In this document: one piece after another, positions 17,662 through 26,777 of the stretch
Layout of the letters: the number at the start of each line of letters is the position of its first letter
Numbering within the stretch: position 1 is the stretch's first letter
Origin: Pseudomonas viridiflava
GTDB taxonomy: Bacteria > Pseudomonadota > Gammaproteobacteria > Pseudomonadales > Pseudomonadaceae
Reading direction: 5' to 3'
NCBI RefSeq assembly: GCF_001642795.1
Contig: NZ_LKEH01000020.1
Coordinates: forward strand, 8,176 to 55,141
Length of the DNA stretch: 46,966 nucleotides
Notes under the pieces: model-generated
What the model was told of the DNA's origin: nothing
The model's input: the letters and a program-made list of their open reading frames with translations, nothing else
Database searches by the model: none
Made by a program: the position numbers and the translations under genes

Positions 17662-18745
17662 TTACCGCGCAGCAGCCGGTTACCCCGTCAGCGGCATCGG
17701 CCGCCAGAACTTCGCGCTCGAAGAAGCCTTTCGCGCGCACCCCGATGTCCAGTTGCAACTGTTCGGCGTGGCGCCTTACGACCACCCGATACGACGACTC
17801 ATCCATGCGCCGCAGTGGGCCACGCCACTGAATTCGGTGCACCGGATACCGGACCGGCTGCGCTTCGAAGGTGTGTTCCTGCCGCGTGCCCTGCGCGATG
17901 CAGATATCCAGATTTACTTCGCCAACATCAACATGGGGCTGCCACTGGGTCGCAAACCGGCGGGGCTGCGCTATGTGTTGCAGTTGCACGACGTGTTTCA
18001 GATCACTCAGCAGAACAACCACGGATCGCGGCTCAAGGCCCGTGTCTATCGCCTGACTGACTACCTCTCGATTGCCCACTCGATCCGGGTCGCCGATCAG
18101 GTCTGGCTGCCGTCGAGCTACACGGCGAGCGAAGTCCTGCGCCTGTTTCCCAAGGCACGGGACAAGATCCGCATCGTGCCGCTGCTGGTCGAAGGCTTCA
18201 AGGGCGAGGCAGCCGATATCAGTTCATTGAGACTGCCGCAGCGCTACTGGCTGTGCGTGGGCACTCGCGAGCCGCGCAAGAACATCAAATGGTTCGTCGA
18301 TGCCTGGCAGACGGCACGCATGCAGTTCGTCGACACCCCGGATCTGGTGCTGGTCGGTGGTGACGAACCGTTGACCGAGGCCCAGCGTCAGCTTCAGGGT
18401 CTGCACGTACTGACCGGCCTGAGCGACGCCGAACTGCATGCTGTGTACCGCGACGCGGATCGTTTGTGGCAGCCATCGCTGTGCGAAGGCTTCGGCCTGC
18501 CGGTCATTGAAGCGTTGAGCGTTGGCACCCGCGTGGCCGTCGCGACCGGCTCGTCGCTGGATGAAATCTCGCCGCCCGACAGCCCGCACTTCTCACCCAC
18601 CGACAGCGCCAACCTGATTCACCTGATGGGCACGTTGTCCAACGCCCCCGCAGAAGATCCCGAGGTCTCGAAAGCCTGGGCAGCCCGCTACAACCTCGAC
18701 GCGTTCTGCAAGCAGGTGCATGCCACGCTCGAGGAGCTTCGCTGA
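17645..18745 (+). CDS. pslI: Glycosyltransferase family 4 PslI
   Basis: 366 residues from the ATG at 17645 (MRIGLDYRAAAGYPVSGIGR), which has AAGGA eight bases upstream. The open frame reaches 30 codons further back inside pslH but looks noncoding there. It is a GT-B fold enzyme: donor-site segments YWLCVGTREPRKN and PSLCEGFGLPVIEALSVGTRVAVA are typical of GT4 enzymes. It probably adds one of the sugars of the Psl-like repeat. The stop overlaps the pslJ start (TGATG). Confidence 0.9.
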   Translation: MRIGLDYRAAAGYPVSGIGRQNFALEEAFRAHPDVQLQLFGVAPYDHPIRRLIHAPQWATPLNSVHRIPDRLRFEGVFLPRALRDADIQIYFANINMGLPLGRKPAGLRYVLQLHDVFQITQQNNHGSRLKARVYRLTDYLSIAHSIRVADQVWLPSSYTASEVLRLFPKARDKIRIVPLLVEGFKGEAADISSLRLPQRYWLCVGTREPRKNIKWFVDAWQTARMQFVDTPDLVLVGGDEPLTEAQRQLQGLHVLTGLSDAELHAVYRDADRLWQPSLCEGFGLPVIEALSVGTRVAVATGSSLDEISPPDSPHFSPTDSANLIHLMGTLSNAPAEDPEVSKAWAARYNLDAFCKQVHATLEELR

Positions 18746-20160
18746 TGCCGATGGCCATGCCCATAGGACTGTTCTTCAGTCTGCTGTTCGGCGTGATGAT
18801 CTGGATGCTGCCGGTGCCGTTCGTATTGCTGGCGGCCGTCGGTGCCGCCTCGGTCATCACCATCATCAGACGCCCAGTACGCGGGCTGCTGCTGTTTGGT
18901 GTGATCGCGACGTTCATTCCCTACTCCACGGTACAGATCGGCATCCGCACCACGGTGTCCGAGGCCTTGATCATGCTGACCTGGGGCAGCTATCTGCTGC
19001 AGGCAATGATCCAGCATCAGGCCCGAATCCCGAAGATGCTGCGCACCGAGCGACTGCTGGTGGCGCTGATGATGTTCAGCGCGTTCCCGTTTCTGATCGG
19101 TGAATTGACCGTGGTGGCTGAAGGTAACGGACCGATCAATTGGGTGCGCTGGCTGTTCAACCTGTCGGTCCTGTTTCTGGTGCCGCGCCTGCTGGTGGAC
19201 CTGCCGACACTGGAAAAGCTCGTCATCGCCCTGCTCGGCGGCACCCTGATGCTGTTGCTGCTGTCGATTCCGATCTACGTCCTGAGCGGTTCGGCCCTGA
19301 GCATCACGCCCGTCCTCAGGGTCATGGGCTACAGCGGTGCCGATGTGCTGGGCGAGGCATTGCTGTCGCTCTCCAGCCGAATGGGCTCGCCATGGATGCA
19401 CCCCAACGTGGCTGGCGGCGCGCTGGCGATGCTGTTGCCGCTGGCTTTCTGTTTCGGCATGACCCGCACCGGCTCTGCCCGCATGCTGGGCCTTTCGGTC
19501 GCGGTGCTGGGTGCCCTCGGGCTGTTGCTGACCGGATCGCGCGGCGCACTGGTGAGCCTGGTCATCGTCATGCTGTGGATGACCCGTCGGCGCATTCCGC
19601 ATCTGGGCAGGATACTGATGGGCGGAGCGGCGGCAGGCGTGGTCCTGATGATGTTCTATCCGCCGCTTCAGGACCGGTTGATGAGTCTGTTTTCCGACGA
19701 CGACACCAGTACCGCGATCCGCTTTCTGGAATACAGCCATTTCCCGGATGCGATGGCCACCTTCCCGTTCGGGATCGGCTTCAAGACCGACCCGCCGGTC
19801 CTCGGTTACACCGACTTCGGGATCTCCAACCTGTGGCTGAATTTCATCTACAAGATGGGCCTGCCGGGCATGCTGCTGTTCATCGCCATCACGGTCAGTT
19901 GGTGGAAGGAAGTACGTCCGCCAGCCGGCCGGATCGTGCTGACCCCGGAAAACGCGATCAACCTTGGCTGCATGACCGGCGTGCTGGCTGCGCTGTGCAG
20001 CGGCCTGTTTGACCACTACTTCAGTTTTACCAGCGTACTGGTCGCGCTGTTCTGGCTGTTCATCGGCATCAGCCTGCACGAAAGCAGGCGCCTGCGTGCC
20101 GTCGCCGCCAGACCGCAGCCATCCCCCGTCGCCTTACCCGAGCAGGGAGCCGCCACATGA
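18745..20160 (+). CDS. pslJ: Wzy/O-antigen-ligase-like membrane protein PslJ
   Basis: 471 residues with about ten to twelve hydrophobic segments. The Wzy_C/O-antigen ligase motif is visible as LLLTGSRGALVSLVIV, followed by a periplasmic loop (FSDDDTSTAIRFLEYSHFPDAM). It is predicted to be the polymerase that joins repeat units on the periplasmic face of the inner membrane. It starts within the pslI stop codon; its stop overlaps the next gene (ATGA, 20157-20160). Confidence 0.9.
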   Translation: MPMAMPIGLFFSLLFGVMIWMLPVPFVLLAAVGAASVITIIRRPVRGLLLFGVIATFIPYSTVQIGIRTTVSEALIMLTWGSYLLQAMIQHQARIPKMLRTERLLVALMMFSAFPFLIGELTVVAEGNGPINWVRWLFNLSVLFLVPRLLVDLPTLEKLVIALLGGTLMLLLLSIPIYVLSGSALSITPVLRVMGYSGADVLGEALLSLSSRMGSPWMHPNVAGGALAMLLPLAFCFGMTRTGSARMLGLSVAVLGALGLLLTGSRGALVSLVIVMLWMTRRRIPHLGRILMGGAAAGVVLMMFYPPLQDRLMSLFSDDDTSTAIRFLEYSHFPDAMATFPFGIGFKTDPPVLGYTDFGISNLWLNFIYKMGLPGMLLFIAITVSWWKEVRPPAGRIVLTPENAINLGCMTGVLAALCSGLFDHYFSFTSVLVALFWLFIGISLHESRRLRAVAARPQPSPVALPEQGAAT

Positions 20161-20978
20161 AACATCGCATGATGCACTCGCACAATCTGCGCGACGCATT
20201 GCCTGATTACGCCCGCAAGATGGGTGTGCCACTCGAAGAGTTGCAGGCCACCTACCAATGGATGCTGGACAACGAAGTGTGTTTCGAGACGCGCATCAAG
20301 GACACCACCCTGTCGTTCATCTGCTACCTGAACATCGAACCGCGGATCGAGCCGCCGCTGGCCCGGCGCTTCTATCGCCTGCTGGCCAGCGAAACCCTCG
20401 GCGCGCTGATCCCGCTGTACGGCATCAACTGGCCGACCCTGCGCGACCGGATGCTGCGCACCTGGGAGCAGGTGTACAACATCCTGATCTGCAAGATCCC
20501 CAGTCATACCCTGCGCCTGCTCTGGCTGCGCATGGGCGGAGCGAAGATCGGCAAGGGCTCGACCGTGTGGCGCAATACCGAAGTGCTGGGCGTGGACAGC
20601 CTGCGCATCGGCAACGACACCACGGTAGGCTGGCATTGTCAGCTGGATGCACGCGGTGGTCTGGTGATCGGTGATCACGTCACCATCGCGTCCCACGTGC
20701 TGATCATCGCTGGCGGGCACGACCTCAACGAGCCCGAATTCTGGGCTGTCGGCGGTCCGGTGTTCATCGGTGACTACGCGTGGATCTGCAGCCGCGCATT
20801 GCTGTCGTTCGGTGCCAACATTGGCGAAGGTGCCGTGGTCGGCGGCAACAGCGTGGTCTCCAAACCGGTGCCGCCCTACGCCATTGTCAGCGGGCCGAAT
20901 GCTGAAATCAAAGGCGAGCGCGCCCGCAATCTCAATTACAAGGTGGGCGGCAAAGGCCTGTTCACCCTGTTTCACTGA
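20157..20978 (+). CDS. Left-handed beta-helix (hexapeptide) acetyltransferase
   Basis: 273 residues. An alpha-helical N-terminal region (about 1-120) is followed by hexapeptide repeats (IGKGSTVWRNTEVLG, IGNDTTVGW, VIGDHVTIASHV, VFIGDYAWICSRALLSFGANIGEGAVVGGNSVVSKPV). The IIAGGHDLNEPEF segment supplies the catalytic histidine typical of WcaF/serine-acetyltransferase-type enzymes. It is a soluble cytoplasmic enzyme likely to acetylate a sugar of the polymer. It is not the membrane acyltransferase (PslL) that P. aeruginosa has next to pslK, so it may replace that function. It is coupled by ATGA to pslJ and lies 14 bp before pslK. Confidence 0.87.
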   Translation: MKHRMMHSHNLRDALPDYARKMGVPLEELQATYQWMLDNEVCFETRIKDTTLSFICYLNIEPRIEPPLARRFYRLLASETLGALIPLYGINWPTLRDRMLRTWEQVYNILICKIPSHTLRLLWLRMGGAKIGKGSTVWRNTEVLGVDSLRIGNDTTVGWHCQLDARGGLVIGDHVTIASHVLIIAGGHDLNEPEFWAVGGPVFIGDYAWICSRALLSFGANIGEGAVVGGNSVVSKPVPPYAIVSGPNAEIKGERARNLNYKVGGKGLFTLFH

Positions 20979-20992
20979 CAGAAACGACGACG

Positions 20993-22411
20993 ATGCTGGG
21001 TTCGACACTGTGGCTGACCCTGGCCACCCTCACCGGGCTGGCCGCAGGCTTCGCCCGCGAGTGGCTGCTGGTTGCCGCCTGGGGCGCTGGCGGGCAGAGC
21101 GACGCGTTTCTGGTGTCGATGTTTCTGCCCGAAGCCCTGCGCATGTCGCTGGCCGCCGGGCTGCTCAGCGCCGCTGCCCTGCCGCTGTACCAGCAGCGCT
21201 CGGCGAACGGACAACAACGCTGGCTGGGCGCAATGGTGCCGCGCCTGACGCTGGCGGGCGTCCTGCTCAGCGCTCTGCTGGCGCTGGGTGCCGGTCTGCT
21301 GGTGCGCCTGATCGGGCCGGGGCTCGATGCAGACGGCTACGCCCAGGCAAGCAGCGGACTGCGCTGGCTGGCCTGGTGCGCGCCCGGCTTCATGCTGCAC
21401 GGCCTGCTCTGCGTACCGTTGCAGGCGCGCTCGCGCTTTGTGCTGGCCGGGCTGGGTTCATTGCTGTTCAACCTGCCGCCGGTCATCTATCTCGCTGTTC
21501 TTGGTCATGCCGCCACTCCCACGGGACTGGCGAGTGCCTGCGTGCTGGGCAGTCTGCTGATGCCGGGCGTGCTGTTGCCGAGCCTGTATCGCTCCGGCTG
21601 GCGGCCCTGGCAGTGGCAGGCCGACGCAGGCGTGGTGCGTGAACTGTTGCAACGCATCGGGCCGCTGTTGAGCAGTAACCTGGCCAGTCAGGGCCTGGCA
21701 CTGCTGGAACGGATGGTCGCATCGTTGCTGGGTGAAGGCGCCGTCACCTGGGTCAATCTGGCGCGCAAACTGATCAACCTGCCTCTGATCGCCTTGATGA
21801 GTCTGAATCAGGTGTTGCTGGGATTGATGAGTGGCAGCGCGGGCGATCAACGCCTCAGCCTGCTGAAACGTGGACTGGGCAGCGCCACCCTGCTGACCTT
21901 GCCTGCTGTCGCCGGTCTGATCGGCGCAGCGGGCGCTCTGGTCGTGCTGCTGTTGCCCAACCAGACCCATGACGGCCCGCTGCCGGGGTTGCTCGCGTGG
22001 TTTGCCGTGCCGCTGATGTTTGGCGCCTGGAATGCGCTGTTGGCGCGTTACGCCTACGCAGCCGGTGACACGCGCCTGCCGCTCAACTGTGAACTGATCG
22101 GCAGCCTGTCCAACGCCGTGCTGCTGGGCGTGCTGCCCTTGATATTCGGCCTGACCGGCATCGCCATCGCCGCGCTGGGCGGCGCGCTGGTGACCGGCAT
22201 TCTGCTGATGCGCCGCCAGTCGCTGCTGAGGGTCCTTCCATGGCGCAGCCACTGGCTGCTGGCTGCTGCGCTGATGATACTTGCCGCGCTGGTGCTGCAT
22301 CCGTTGCAGAATACCTGGCTGCAACTGGGGCTCAGCGCTGCGTATGGCATGTTTTTGCTGATAGGTCTGGCGCTGTGGCTGAAGCCGTGGCGGGTCGTAA
22401 GTGCATCGTGA
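20993..22411 (+). CDS. pslK: MurJ/MviN-like flippase PslK
   Basis: 472 residues with about 14 hydrophobic helices. The MurJ-type N-terminal pattern is visible (AAGFAREWLLVAAWGAGGQSDAFLVSMFLPEALRMSLAAGLLSAAALPLY). It is predicted to flip the undecaprenyl-linked repeat unit to the periplasm. It is the last gene of the operon, followed by 45 bp and then a REPIN. No pslL, M, N or O homologue follows. Confidence 0.9.
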   Translation: MLGSTLWLTLATLTGLAAGFAREWLLVAAWGAGGQSDAFLVSMFLPEALRMSLAAGLLSAAALPLYQQRSANGQQRWLGAMVPRLTLAGVLLSALLALGAGLLVRLIGPGLDADGYAQASSGLRWLAWCAPGFMLHGLLCVPLQARSRFVLAGLGSLLFNLPPVIYLAVLGHAATPTGLASACVLGSLLMPGVLLPSLYRSGWRPWQWQADAGVVRELLQRIGPLLSSNLASQGLALLERMVASLLGEGAVTWVNLARKLINLPLIALMSLNQVLLGLMSGSAGDQRLSLLKRGLGSATLLTLPAVAGLIGAAGALVVLLLPNQTHDGPLPGLLAWFAVPLMFGAWNALLARYAYAAGDTRLPLNCELIGSLSNAVLLGVLPLIFGLTGIAIAALGGALVTGILLMRRQSLLRVLPWRSHWLLAAALMILAALVLHPLQNTWLQLGLSAAYGMFLLIGLALWLKPWRVVSAS

Positions 22412-22456
22412 TCGTTTACACCTGCAACAGCATTGGCTCCCGGCAGAAACGTGATC

Positions 22457-22542
22457 GTGGGCGGCGGCTTGCCGGCGATTGCGTCAATTCAGTCTCTACG
22501 ATTTCGTTTGATAAACCGAATCGCCGGCAAGCCGCCTCCCAC
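22457..22542. repeat. REPIN-like inverted pair downstream of pslK
   Basis: Left arm GTGGGCGGCGGCTTGCCGGC...GAT (22457-22479) and right arm with the reverse complement ATCGCCGGCAAGCCGCCTCC...CAC (22520-22542). The arms are 23 bases, differ at one position and enclose a 40-base centre. This is the form of paired Pseudomonas REP sequences (REPIN). A second element of identical length lies at 46857-46942. It sits between convergent pslK and a LysR gene, the usual place for REPs, and may limit read-through. No RAYT transposase gene is in the window. Confidence 0.85.
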
Positions 22543-22596
22543 AAAGGCTGAATCTTTTTTCAGCAAGTTACATTTTTGCAGTCGGGTTTCCCCGCA

Positions 22597-23493
22597 TCAC
22601 GCCTCACCCGCTGATTCGCTGCACTGCTCACTGAATCGCTGCAGGCTGGTCGAGACAAACTTGTCGCGGTGACGAATCAGGAAGAACCGGCGGGTCAGCG
22701 GTGGCAAGGGGCTGTTGAGGATCTGCAGCTCGCCGCTCGCCAACAGATCAGCCACCACGCGGCGGGACAGGCAACTGATGCCGATCCCTTGGGCCAGAGT
22801 GCGTTTGATCGCTTCGGAGCTGCCCATCTGACGCATGTCTTCCAAGTCATGAAGGTGCCTGAGCAACAGATGTTCCACTTCGCCGCGCGTCCCCGAGCCC
22901 GGCTCGCGCAGCAGCCACTCGGCGTGTTGCAGGTCACTCAGCGACACCTGTTTCTGCGCGGCCAGCGGATGATCACGCCCGGCAACGATGACCATTTCAT
23001 CGACCAACCAGGGTTCGGCGATCAGCTCGGGCAGGTGACACGGTGCCTCGATCATCCCCATGTCGATCTCGAATTGCGCGACCTTGCGGGCGATCAGCGC
23101 GCTGTTGCCGATATCCATGTCCACCCGTAACGAAGGCGCCGAGGTGCGCAGCGCCGCAACGATCTGTGGCAGCACGTAATTGGCGATGGTGCTGCTGCAG
23201 CCGATCCGCAACCGGGTGTTCAGACCGGCGTCGGGCAACAGAAAGCTGTCTTCGATCTGCTGGGCGCTTTCCAACATCTGCCGGGCCTGAGGCAACAATG
23301 CGTGTCCGTTGTCATTCAAGACCAGACGCTTGCCGACCCGATCGAATAACCGGGTACCCAGCGCGCTTTCCAGCTCGTTCAAGGCCGCGCTGGTCGCCGA
23401 TTGTGAAAGTGATACGGCAAGGCCTGCGCCAACGGTGCTGCCGTGCTGGGTGACGGCGCAGAATATCTGCAACTGACGCAGGTTGAGTTTCAA
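22597..23493 (-). CDS. LysR-type regulator, CysL/YeiE-like
   Basis: 298 residues if started at the TTG at 23493 (MKLNLRQLQIFCAVTQ), which has GGGAG seven bases upstream; a GTG six codons earlier is possible. The N-terminal winged HTH contains GAGLAVSLSQSATSAALNELESALGTRLFDR. The effector domain (about 90-290) has the IGNSALIARKVAQFEIDMGMIEA pattern of the CysL/YeiE group. Members of that group respond to sulfur compounds; YeiE of enterobacteria has been linked to sulfite. It is divergent from the TDT exporter, which it probably controls. Effector is inference. Confidence 0.85.
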   Translation of the reverse strand: MKLNLRQLQIFCAVTQHGSTVGAGLAVSLSQSATSAALNELESALGTRLFDRVGKRLVLNDNGHALLPQARQMLESAQQIEDSFLLPDAGLNTRLRIGCSSTIANYVLPQIVAALRTSAPSLRVDMDIGNSALIARKVAQFEIDMGMIEAPCHLPELIAEPWLVDEMVIVAGRDHPLAAQKQVSLSDLQHAEWLLREPGSGTRGEVEHLLLRHLHDLEDMRQMGSSEAIKRTLAQGIGISCLSRRVVADLLASGELQILNSPLPPLTRRFFLIRHRDKFVSTSLQRFSEQCSESAGEA

Positions 23494-23529
23494 GCGATGA
23501 CTCCCGAACACAGATCAACCTGAATAACA

Positions 23530-23551
23530 GGTAACTGGAACCGAGATTACC
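23530..23551. promoter_or_regulatory. Candidate LysR operator between regulator and exporter
   Basis: GGTAA (23530-23534) and TTACC (23547-23551) separated by 12 bases lie in the divergent intergenic region. LysR regulators bind dyads of this size near their divergent targets. No footprint can be inferred from sequence alone. Confidence 0.35.
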
Positions 23552-23619
23552 CGTTTAGAGAATTGTTCGCACGCCCGTAAACTCACGACATAAACCCAGG
23601 CCGTCAGCAGGAGAACATC

Positions 23620-24780
23620 ATGAGCAGGCTTGCAACCGTCATCGAGGGCATCGCTCCCCTCGCCTCGTTATCGAGCCCGCGCGAAGCTGTCAGGCAATTC
23701 ACCCCCAACTGGTTCGCCGTGACCATGGGCACCGGGGTTCTGTCTCTGGCGCTGGCGCAACTGCCCGGCGACATCGCATTGTTGCGCAATGTGGGCGAAG
23801 CCCTGTGGTTCTTCAACATCGGCCTGTTCGTGCTGTTCAGCGTGATGTACGCGAGCCGCTGGTTGCTGTTCTTCGATGAAGCCCGGCAAGTGTTCGGGCA
23901 TTCGACGGTCTCGATGTTCTTCGGCACCATTCCCATGGGTCTGGCGACGATCATCAGTGGTCTTCTGGTATTCGGACCGGAGCGCTGGGGCGCTGGCGTG
24001 ATTCCGGTGGCCGAAGCCCTGTGGTGGCTGGATGTGGCAATGGCCATGGCCTGCGGCGTGTTGATCCCGTTCATGATGTTCACCCGCCAGGAGCACAGCA
24101 TCGAAAAGATGACCGCTGTCTGGCTGCTGCCCGTGGTGGCTGCGGAAGTTGCCGCTGCCTGCGGCGGCCTGCTGACTCCGCACCTTACCGACACTGCGTC
24201 GCAATTCACGGTGCTGATCACCAGCTACGTATTGTGGGCCTACTCGGTGCCGGTGGCGCTGAGCATTCTGGTGATCCTGTTGCTGCGTCTGGCGTTGCAC
24301 AAACTGCCCCACGAAAGCATGGCCGCCTCGAGCTGGCTGGCGCTGGGACCTATCGGGACAGGCGCGCTGGGCATGCTGGTGATGGGCAATGACGCGCCTC
24401 AGGTGTTCGCCGCACACGGCCTGGCGTCGGTGGGCGAAGTGGCCGCGGGGGTTGGCGTCATCGTCGGTACGCTGTTCTGGGGCCTCGGCCTCTGGTGGAT
24501 GGCGCTGGCTGCGTTGATCACGCTGCGTTATTTCAAGGCCGGCATCGAGTTCAATCTGGGTTGGTGGGCCTTTACCTTTCCGCTTGGCGTGTATGCGCTG
24601 GCGACGCTGAAACTGGGGTCGACCTTGCAAATGGGCTTTTTCGACCAGTTCGGCATGGCGCTGGTCGCCCTGCTGGGGCTGATGTGGACGCTGGTTGCAA
24701 CCCGGACAGTGGCAGGCGCATGGCGAGGCCATCTGTTCGTTTCACCCTGCATTGCCAAGTGCCAGAACAGCCCGCGTTAA
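23620..24780 (+). CDS. TDT-family exporter (TehA/SLAC1/SSU1-like)
   Basis: 386 residues with about ten membrane helices. It begins with the family pattern FTPNWFAVTMGTGVLSLALAQLPG and includes FFGTIPMGLATIISG and WWAFTFPLGVYALATLKLG. The TDT superfamily includes C4-dicarboxylate permeases, tellurite-resistance TehA, plant anion channels and the fungal sulfite pump SSU1. The neighbouring regulator is CysL/YeiE-like, so sulfite efflux is a reasonable guess, but the sequence alone does not decide the substrate. AGGAG precedes the ATG. It is convergent with the next LysR gene with a four-base overlap. Confidence 0.85.
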   Translation: MSRLATVIEGIAPLASLSSPREAVRQFTPNWFAVTMGTGVLSLALAQLPGDIALLRNVGEALWFFNIGLFVLFSVMYASRWLLFFDEARQVFGHSTVSMFFGTIPMGLATIISGLLVFGPERWGAGVIPVAEALWWLDVAMAMACGVLIPFMMFTRQEHSIEKMTAVWLLPVVAAEVAAACGGLLTPHLTDTASQFTVLITSYVLWAYSVPVALSILVILLLRLALHKLPHESMAASSWLALGPIGTGALGMLVMGNDAPQVFAAHGLASVGEVAAGVGVIVGTLFWGLGLWWMALAALITLRYFKAGIEFNLGWWAFTFPLGVYALATLKLGSTLQMGFFDQFGMALVALLGLMWTLVATRTVAGAWRGHLFVSPCIAKCQNSPR

Positions 24781-25691
24781 AGGTCCATCTGCCGGGGCAC
24801 CGAACAGACCTCTTTGAGGGTCTGGCGCAGCCAGCGGTGCGCCGGGTCCTTGTCGAAGCGCGGGTGCCAGGCCTGATTGACCGATACGGTTTCCAGCGCC
24901 AGAGGAATGGCAAACGCGCGCATCTTCAGGCCCAGTTGCTTCAGCCCCCAGAGTGCTGGCTCGGGCAATGACAGGATCAGATCAGACTCGGCCACCCCGA
25001 AAATCGCCGAGTGAAAATGCGGCGTGATCAGCGCGATACGCCGTTCCAGCCCCAACTCTGCCAGCGCCGGATCGATCGGCCCGCGAGCACGACCTCTGCG
25101 GGACACGCTGACGTGATCGAACCCGGCGAATCGCTCGGGTGTGATCGGCCCGTCGAAGATGGGATGCCCTTCTCGGGCCAGACCGCAAAAGCGGGTGTTG
25201 AACAGGTTCTGAATCTTGATCTCCGGACCGAAATTGAGCCGTGACGAGATGTACAGGTCGATCCGGCCTTCGCGCAACGCATCATCGTCGTCGGCTCCTT
25301 CGGGCACGAACCGCAGAGTGCAGCCGGGCGCACCGACGCGAATCGCCTCCAGCACCCGCGCTCCGAACGAGCCGAAAAACACGTCGTTGGAGCGCACGTT
25401 GAAACAGCGCTCCAGGGTGCTCATGTCCACTTCATCGCGGGCCTGAAACACCTGAGCGGCCTGTTCGACCAGTTCGCGCACCTGCGCCTGCATGGCCAGC
25501 GCACGCGGCGTCGGCACCAGCCCGCGTCCGGCACGCACCAGCACCGGATCGCCCGTGGCTTCACGAATCCGCGTCAACGTGCGGCTCATGGCCGCCGGAC
25601 TCAGGTGCATACGCCGCGCCGCGCCCACCACACTGCCTTCATCGAGCAAGGCATCAAGGGCGATCAACAGGTTCAGGTCGGGCAACTGCAT
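24777..25691 (-). CDS. LysR-type regulator, LinR/NodD-like
   Basis: 304 residues from the ATG at 25691 (MQLPDLNLLIALDALLDEGSVVGAARRMHLSPAAMSRTL). An upstream in-frame TTG exists but is less likely. The HTH is followed by a substrate-binding domain (about 90-295) with the FNVRSNDVFFGSFGARVLEAI and DLYISSRLNFGPEIK segments typical of the NodD/LinR/PcpR branch, which often governs aromatic or xenobiotic degradation. It is divergent from an EthD-domain gene, its probable target. The inducer is unknown. Confidence 0.87.
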   Translation of the reverse strand: MQLPDLNLLIALDALLDEGSVVGAARRMHLSPAAMSRTLTRIREATGDPVLVRAGRGLVPTPRALAMQAQVRELVEQAAQVFQARDEVDMSTLERCFNVRSNDVFFGSFGARVLEAIRVGAPGCTLRFVPEGADDDDALREGRIDLYISSRLNFGPEIKIQNLFNTRFCGLAREGHPIFDGPITPERFAGFDHVSVSRRGRARGPIDPALAELGLERRIALITPHFHSAIFGVAESDLILSLPEPALWGLKQLGLKMRAFAIPLALETVSVNQAWHPRFDKDPAHRWLRQTLKEVCSVPRQMDL

Positions 25692-25836
25692 AAGGCTATC
25701 CGCTGGCAAGGTGCGCTGATGATAGCGCGACTGGCCCGCTGCGGCAGACTGCGTGTAGAGCCCCGCCGGGCATATTCCTTGAACTTAAGCGGTCGCTGGA
25801 ACGCCTCATTCAGACACTTCAGCGCAGAGCCTACTC

Positions 25837-26769
25837 ATGCACACCTCACACTTCGCCGACAACCACGGCGCGCGCGACCAGCGCATCGTCATCAATACCT
25901 ACACCACGGTACTGCGCAGACCCGGCGTACCCCACGAGCTCTTCGCCACTTACTGGCGTGACGTACACGGCCCTTTGTGCGCACGTCTCGATGGGCTTGG
26001 CTGGTACGTGCAACATCACCTGTCCCGCGAACAGGACGCTCATTTGTGGCCGATCATCGAAGGCGTCAAGCCATTGGAAGGCTACGTGCTGGATGGTGGC
26101 GTGGAGATCGGCTTTCTGTCGGCTGAAGACCAGCAGCGCTTCCAGAAAGCCAGCGCGATTTTGTTTTCCGATGAACAGAACATGTTCGAGGAAACCCTGG
26201 CCTATGACGTGCCGGATGGTTCGAGCACGTTGATGGACCGTCTGCCGGAACCTTCGCCCAACGAAACCTCGACCCTGGATCGCCTGCACCTGCACTTCCA
26301 TTTGAATCGCGACAACCTTGCCGCTGCGCGCGAAGCCATCGACACCCTGGCTCGCGATCTCGCCGGTCTGGACGAGGTGCTCAAACTGCGCCTGCACCTT
26401 GCGCAGCCCTACGACAACGACCAGCCTGCGCCACCGGCCCCGGACGTCGCCCATTACGCCAGCGAACCACGCCTGAACATCGTGTTCATGGAAGTCACTT
26501 TCGAATCGGCCTGGACGCGACGCACCTGTTACGCCAGCGAACGCTTCAAGGCCATCACCCATGGCATCAGTGCCCACGTGAGCCACATCACCCCGTTTGC
26601 CGTCAGCGGCGTCTACACCTACGTGCGTGACGGGATCATGACCACGGCCGGTATCCGGGGCAGTCGCCAGGCCGAACTGATTCGCCAGTTGGGCGCTATC
26701 AACCAGACACAGCCTGAAGTCGAGACACTGTTTGGTGCAGCCCCAGCCGATGAAACACCCGCAGAGTGA
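25837..26769 (+). CDS. EthD-domain (dimeric alpha-beta barrel) protein
   Basis: 310 residues. An EthD/ferredoxin-like alpha-beta barrel domain is visible at the N-terminus (INTYTTVLRRPGVPHELFATYWRDVHGPLCARLDGLGWYVQHHLSREQ). A second possible barrel-like half begins around LHLHFHLNRDNLAAAREAID. It is soluble, with no signal peptide. EthD-type domains occur in small monooxygenases, cyclases and accessory proteins of degradation pathways. No catalytic role can be fixed from the sequence. It is divergent from the LinR-like regulator and ends at a terminator-like hairpin, so it looks like a single-gene unit. Confidence 0.75.
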   Translation: MHTSHFADNHGARDQRIVINTYTTVLRRPGVPHELFATYWRDVHGPLCARLDGLGWYVQHHLSREQDAHLWPIIEGVKPLEGYVLDGGVEIGFLSAEDQQRFQKASAILFSDEQNMFEETLAYDVPDGSSTLMDRLPEPSPNETSTLDRLHLHFHLNRDNLAAAREAIDTLARDLAGLDEVLKLRLHLAQPYDNDQPAPPAPDVAHYASEPRLNIVFMEVTFESAWTRRTCYASERFKAITHGISAHVSHITPFAVSGVYTYVRDGIMTTAGIRGSRQAELIRQLGAINQTQPEVETLFGAAPADETPAE

Positions 26770-26777
26770 CAGCAGGA

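Noticed and set aside
18688..20079. 463-codon minus-strand frame opposite pslJ
   Set aside because: Gln/His/Arg-rich low-complexity translation antisense to a coherent membrane protein; a shadow.
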